24,765 nucleotides of DNA from a virus. Below are positions 24,498 through 24,765 of this stretch, one piece after another. The stretch lies in IMG/VR virus record IMGVR_UViG_3300033146_002318, positions 1 to 24,765 of that record, one strand, 5' to 3'. Under the pieces are notes generated by a model, which did no database searches, was not told where the DNA came from, and saw only the letters and a program-made list of their open reading frames with translations. Both the position numbers and the translations under genes were made by a program. Positions within the stretch are counted from its first letter, which is position 1, and the number at the start of each line of letters is the position of its first letter.

Positions 24498-24556
24498 TAA
24501 GCAACTTTAATTGTTAAATGTGTTTTGATATAACTTTATTATTAAAGTTGCTTAAA
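24498..24556. repeat. structured element copy 2 (14-bp terminal stem, conserved loop)
   Basis: Arms TAAGCAACTTTAAT (24498-24511) and ATTAAAGTTGCTTA (24541-24554) pair over 14 bp around a 29-nt loop. The segment 24519-24556 matches copy 1 at 36 of 38 positions. A competing inner hairpin AACTTTA-TTAT-TAAAGTT (24532-24549) uses the same 3' arm, so two mutually exclusive folds exist. The unit ends AAACAGC (24554-24560), like the 3' end of Bacteroidota type II CRISPR repeats. It sits 7 nt from the stop codon of the minus-strand gene at the right edge, so both copies lie at the 3' side of minus-strand genes. Confidence 0.75.
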
Positions 24557-24560
24557 CAGC

Positions 24561-24765
24561 TTAATTTGTATCACTACGCTGAATGTAAAAGTATTTTATA
24601 TTATCAATGGTTACTAAACAATATTCTAAATCATATTCTGATAAATTCTTTTTTAATTGTTTTAAATCAAGTTCTGACGTTATTATAAAATGCTTTCGCT
24701 TATCTATTATTTTATATGTTATTGACATATTCAACTCTAACTGGGATTCTATTATTTCTATTATT
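24561..24765 (-). CDS. hypothetical protein (partial; upstream end outside window)
   Basis: An open frame from the right edge to a TAA at 24561-24563. The last 55 residues start at a possible ATG (24728): MSITYKIIDKRKHFIITSEL, then a basic helix DLKQLKKNLSEY, then DLEYCLVTIDNIKYFYIQRS and DTN. The frame is also open upstream (IIEIIESQLELN), so the true start may lie outside. A short alpha/beta protein with no recognised family. Its stop lies 7 nt before the structured element copy 2. Confidence 0.55.
   Translation of the reverse strand, partial: IIEIIESQLELNMSITYKIIDKRKHFIITSELDLKQLKKNLSEYDLEYCLVTIDNIKYFYIQRSDTN

Noticed and set aside
23635-24560. True CRISPR array
   Set aside because: Only two units 850 bp apart, genes and a tRNA between them, no regular spacers and no cas genes.

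Overview
The window is a strongly AT-rich stretch of a contractile-tailed phage (myovirus) or prophage of a Bacteroidota (Flavobacteriia/Bacteroidia-like) host. The assignment rests on the protein families recognised by sequence pattern: a DUF2586-type tail sheath, a DUF935 (Mu gp29-like) portal, a Mu gpG-like morphogenesis protein, a DUF1320-like connector, an S78 prohead protease, a DUF6046-like tail protein and LamG tail tips. Start codons are also preceded by A/T-rich leaders without clear Shine-Dalgarno sequences, as is usual in that phylum. The standard genetic code works throughout.

Layout. Almost the whole window is one minus-strand late (virion) region, read from about 20.3 kb down to 1. 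In transcript order: tail assembly chaperone (20299-19757) with a hidden -1 frameshift extension (to 19590); tape measure; DUF6046-like tail protein; small and large terminase; a 134-bp gap with a hairpin; DUF1320-like connector; portal; gpG-like protein; tail terminator-like protein; prohead protease/scaffold; major capsid protein; a terminator hairpin; small head protein; tail sheath; Ig-like protein; tail tube; a strong terminator; a fibre-like protein; a multi-Ig (CARDB-like) protein; gp25/gpW-like baseplate protein; gpJ-like; gpI-like; and tail fibre/tip genes (1-3.7 kb), ending in a 5'-truncated LamG gene that runs off the left edge.

Divergent from the chaperone, on the plus strand, are the baseplate hub (gpD/gp27-like, 20399-22015) and spike (gpV-like, 22035-23600). 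To their right the strand switches back: a PD-(D/E)XK nuclease-like gene, a tRNA-Thr(UGU) directly behind it, and the 3' end of another small gene at the right edge.

How the genes work together: terminase and portal package DNA into a head built from MCP and protease/scaffold. The connector, gpG-like and terminator-like proteins form the neck. Tube, sheath, tape measure and frameshifted chaperone build the contractile tail. Hub, spike, gp25, gpJ and gpI form the baseplate, and the LamG/carbohydrate-binding-type proteins are likely adhesins.

Most notable: (i) two copies (23635-23696 and 24498-24556) of a conserved structured element whose few differences preserve base pairing, with a loose resemblance to Bacteroidota type II CRISPR repeats; (ii) a canonical A-run -1 frameshift that rescues an otherwise empty 190-bp gap before the tape measure; (iii) a carbohydrate-binding-like insertion near the N-terminus of the tail sheath; (iv) recombination scars at 7.05-7.11 kb and about 0.5 kb; (v) a rearranged tail module order.
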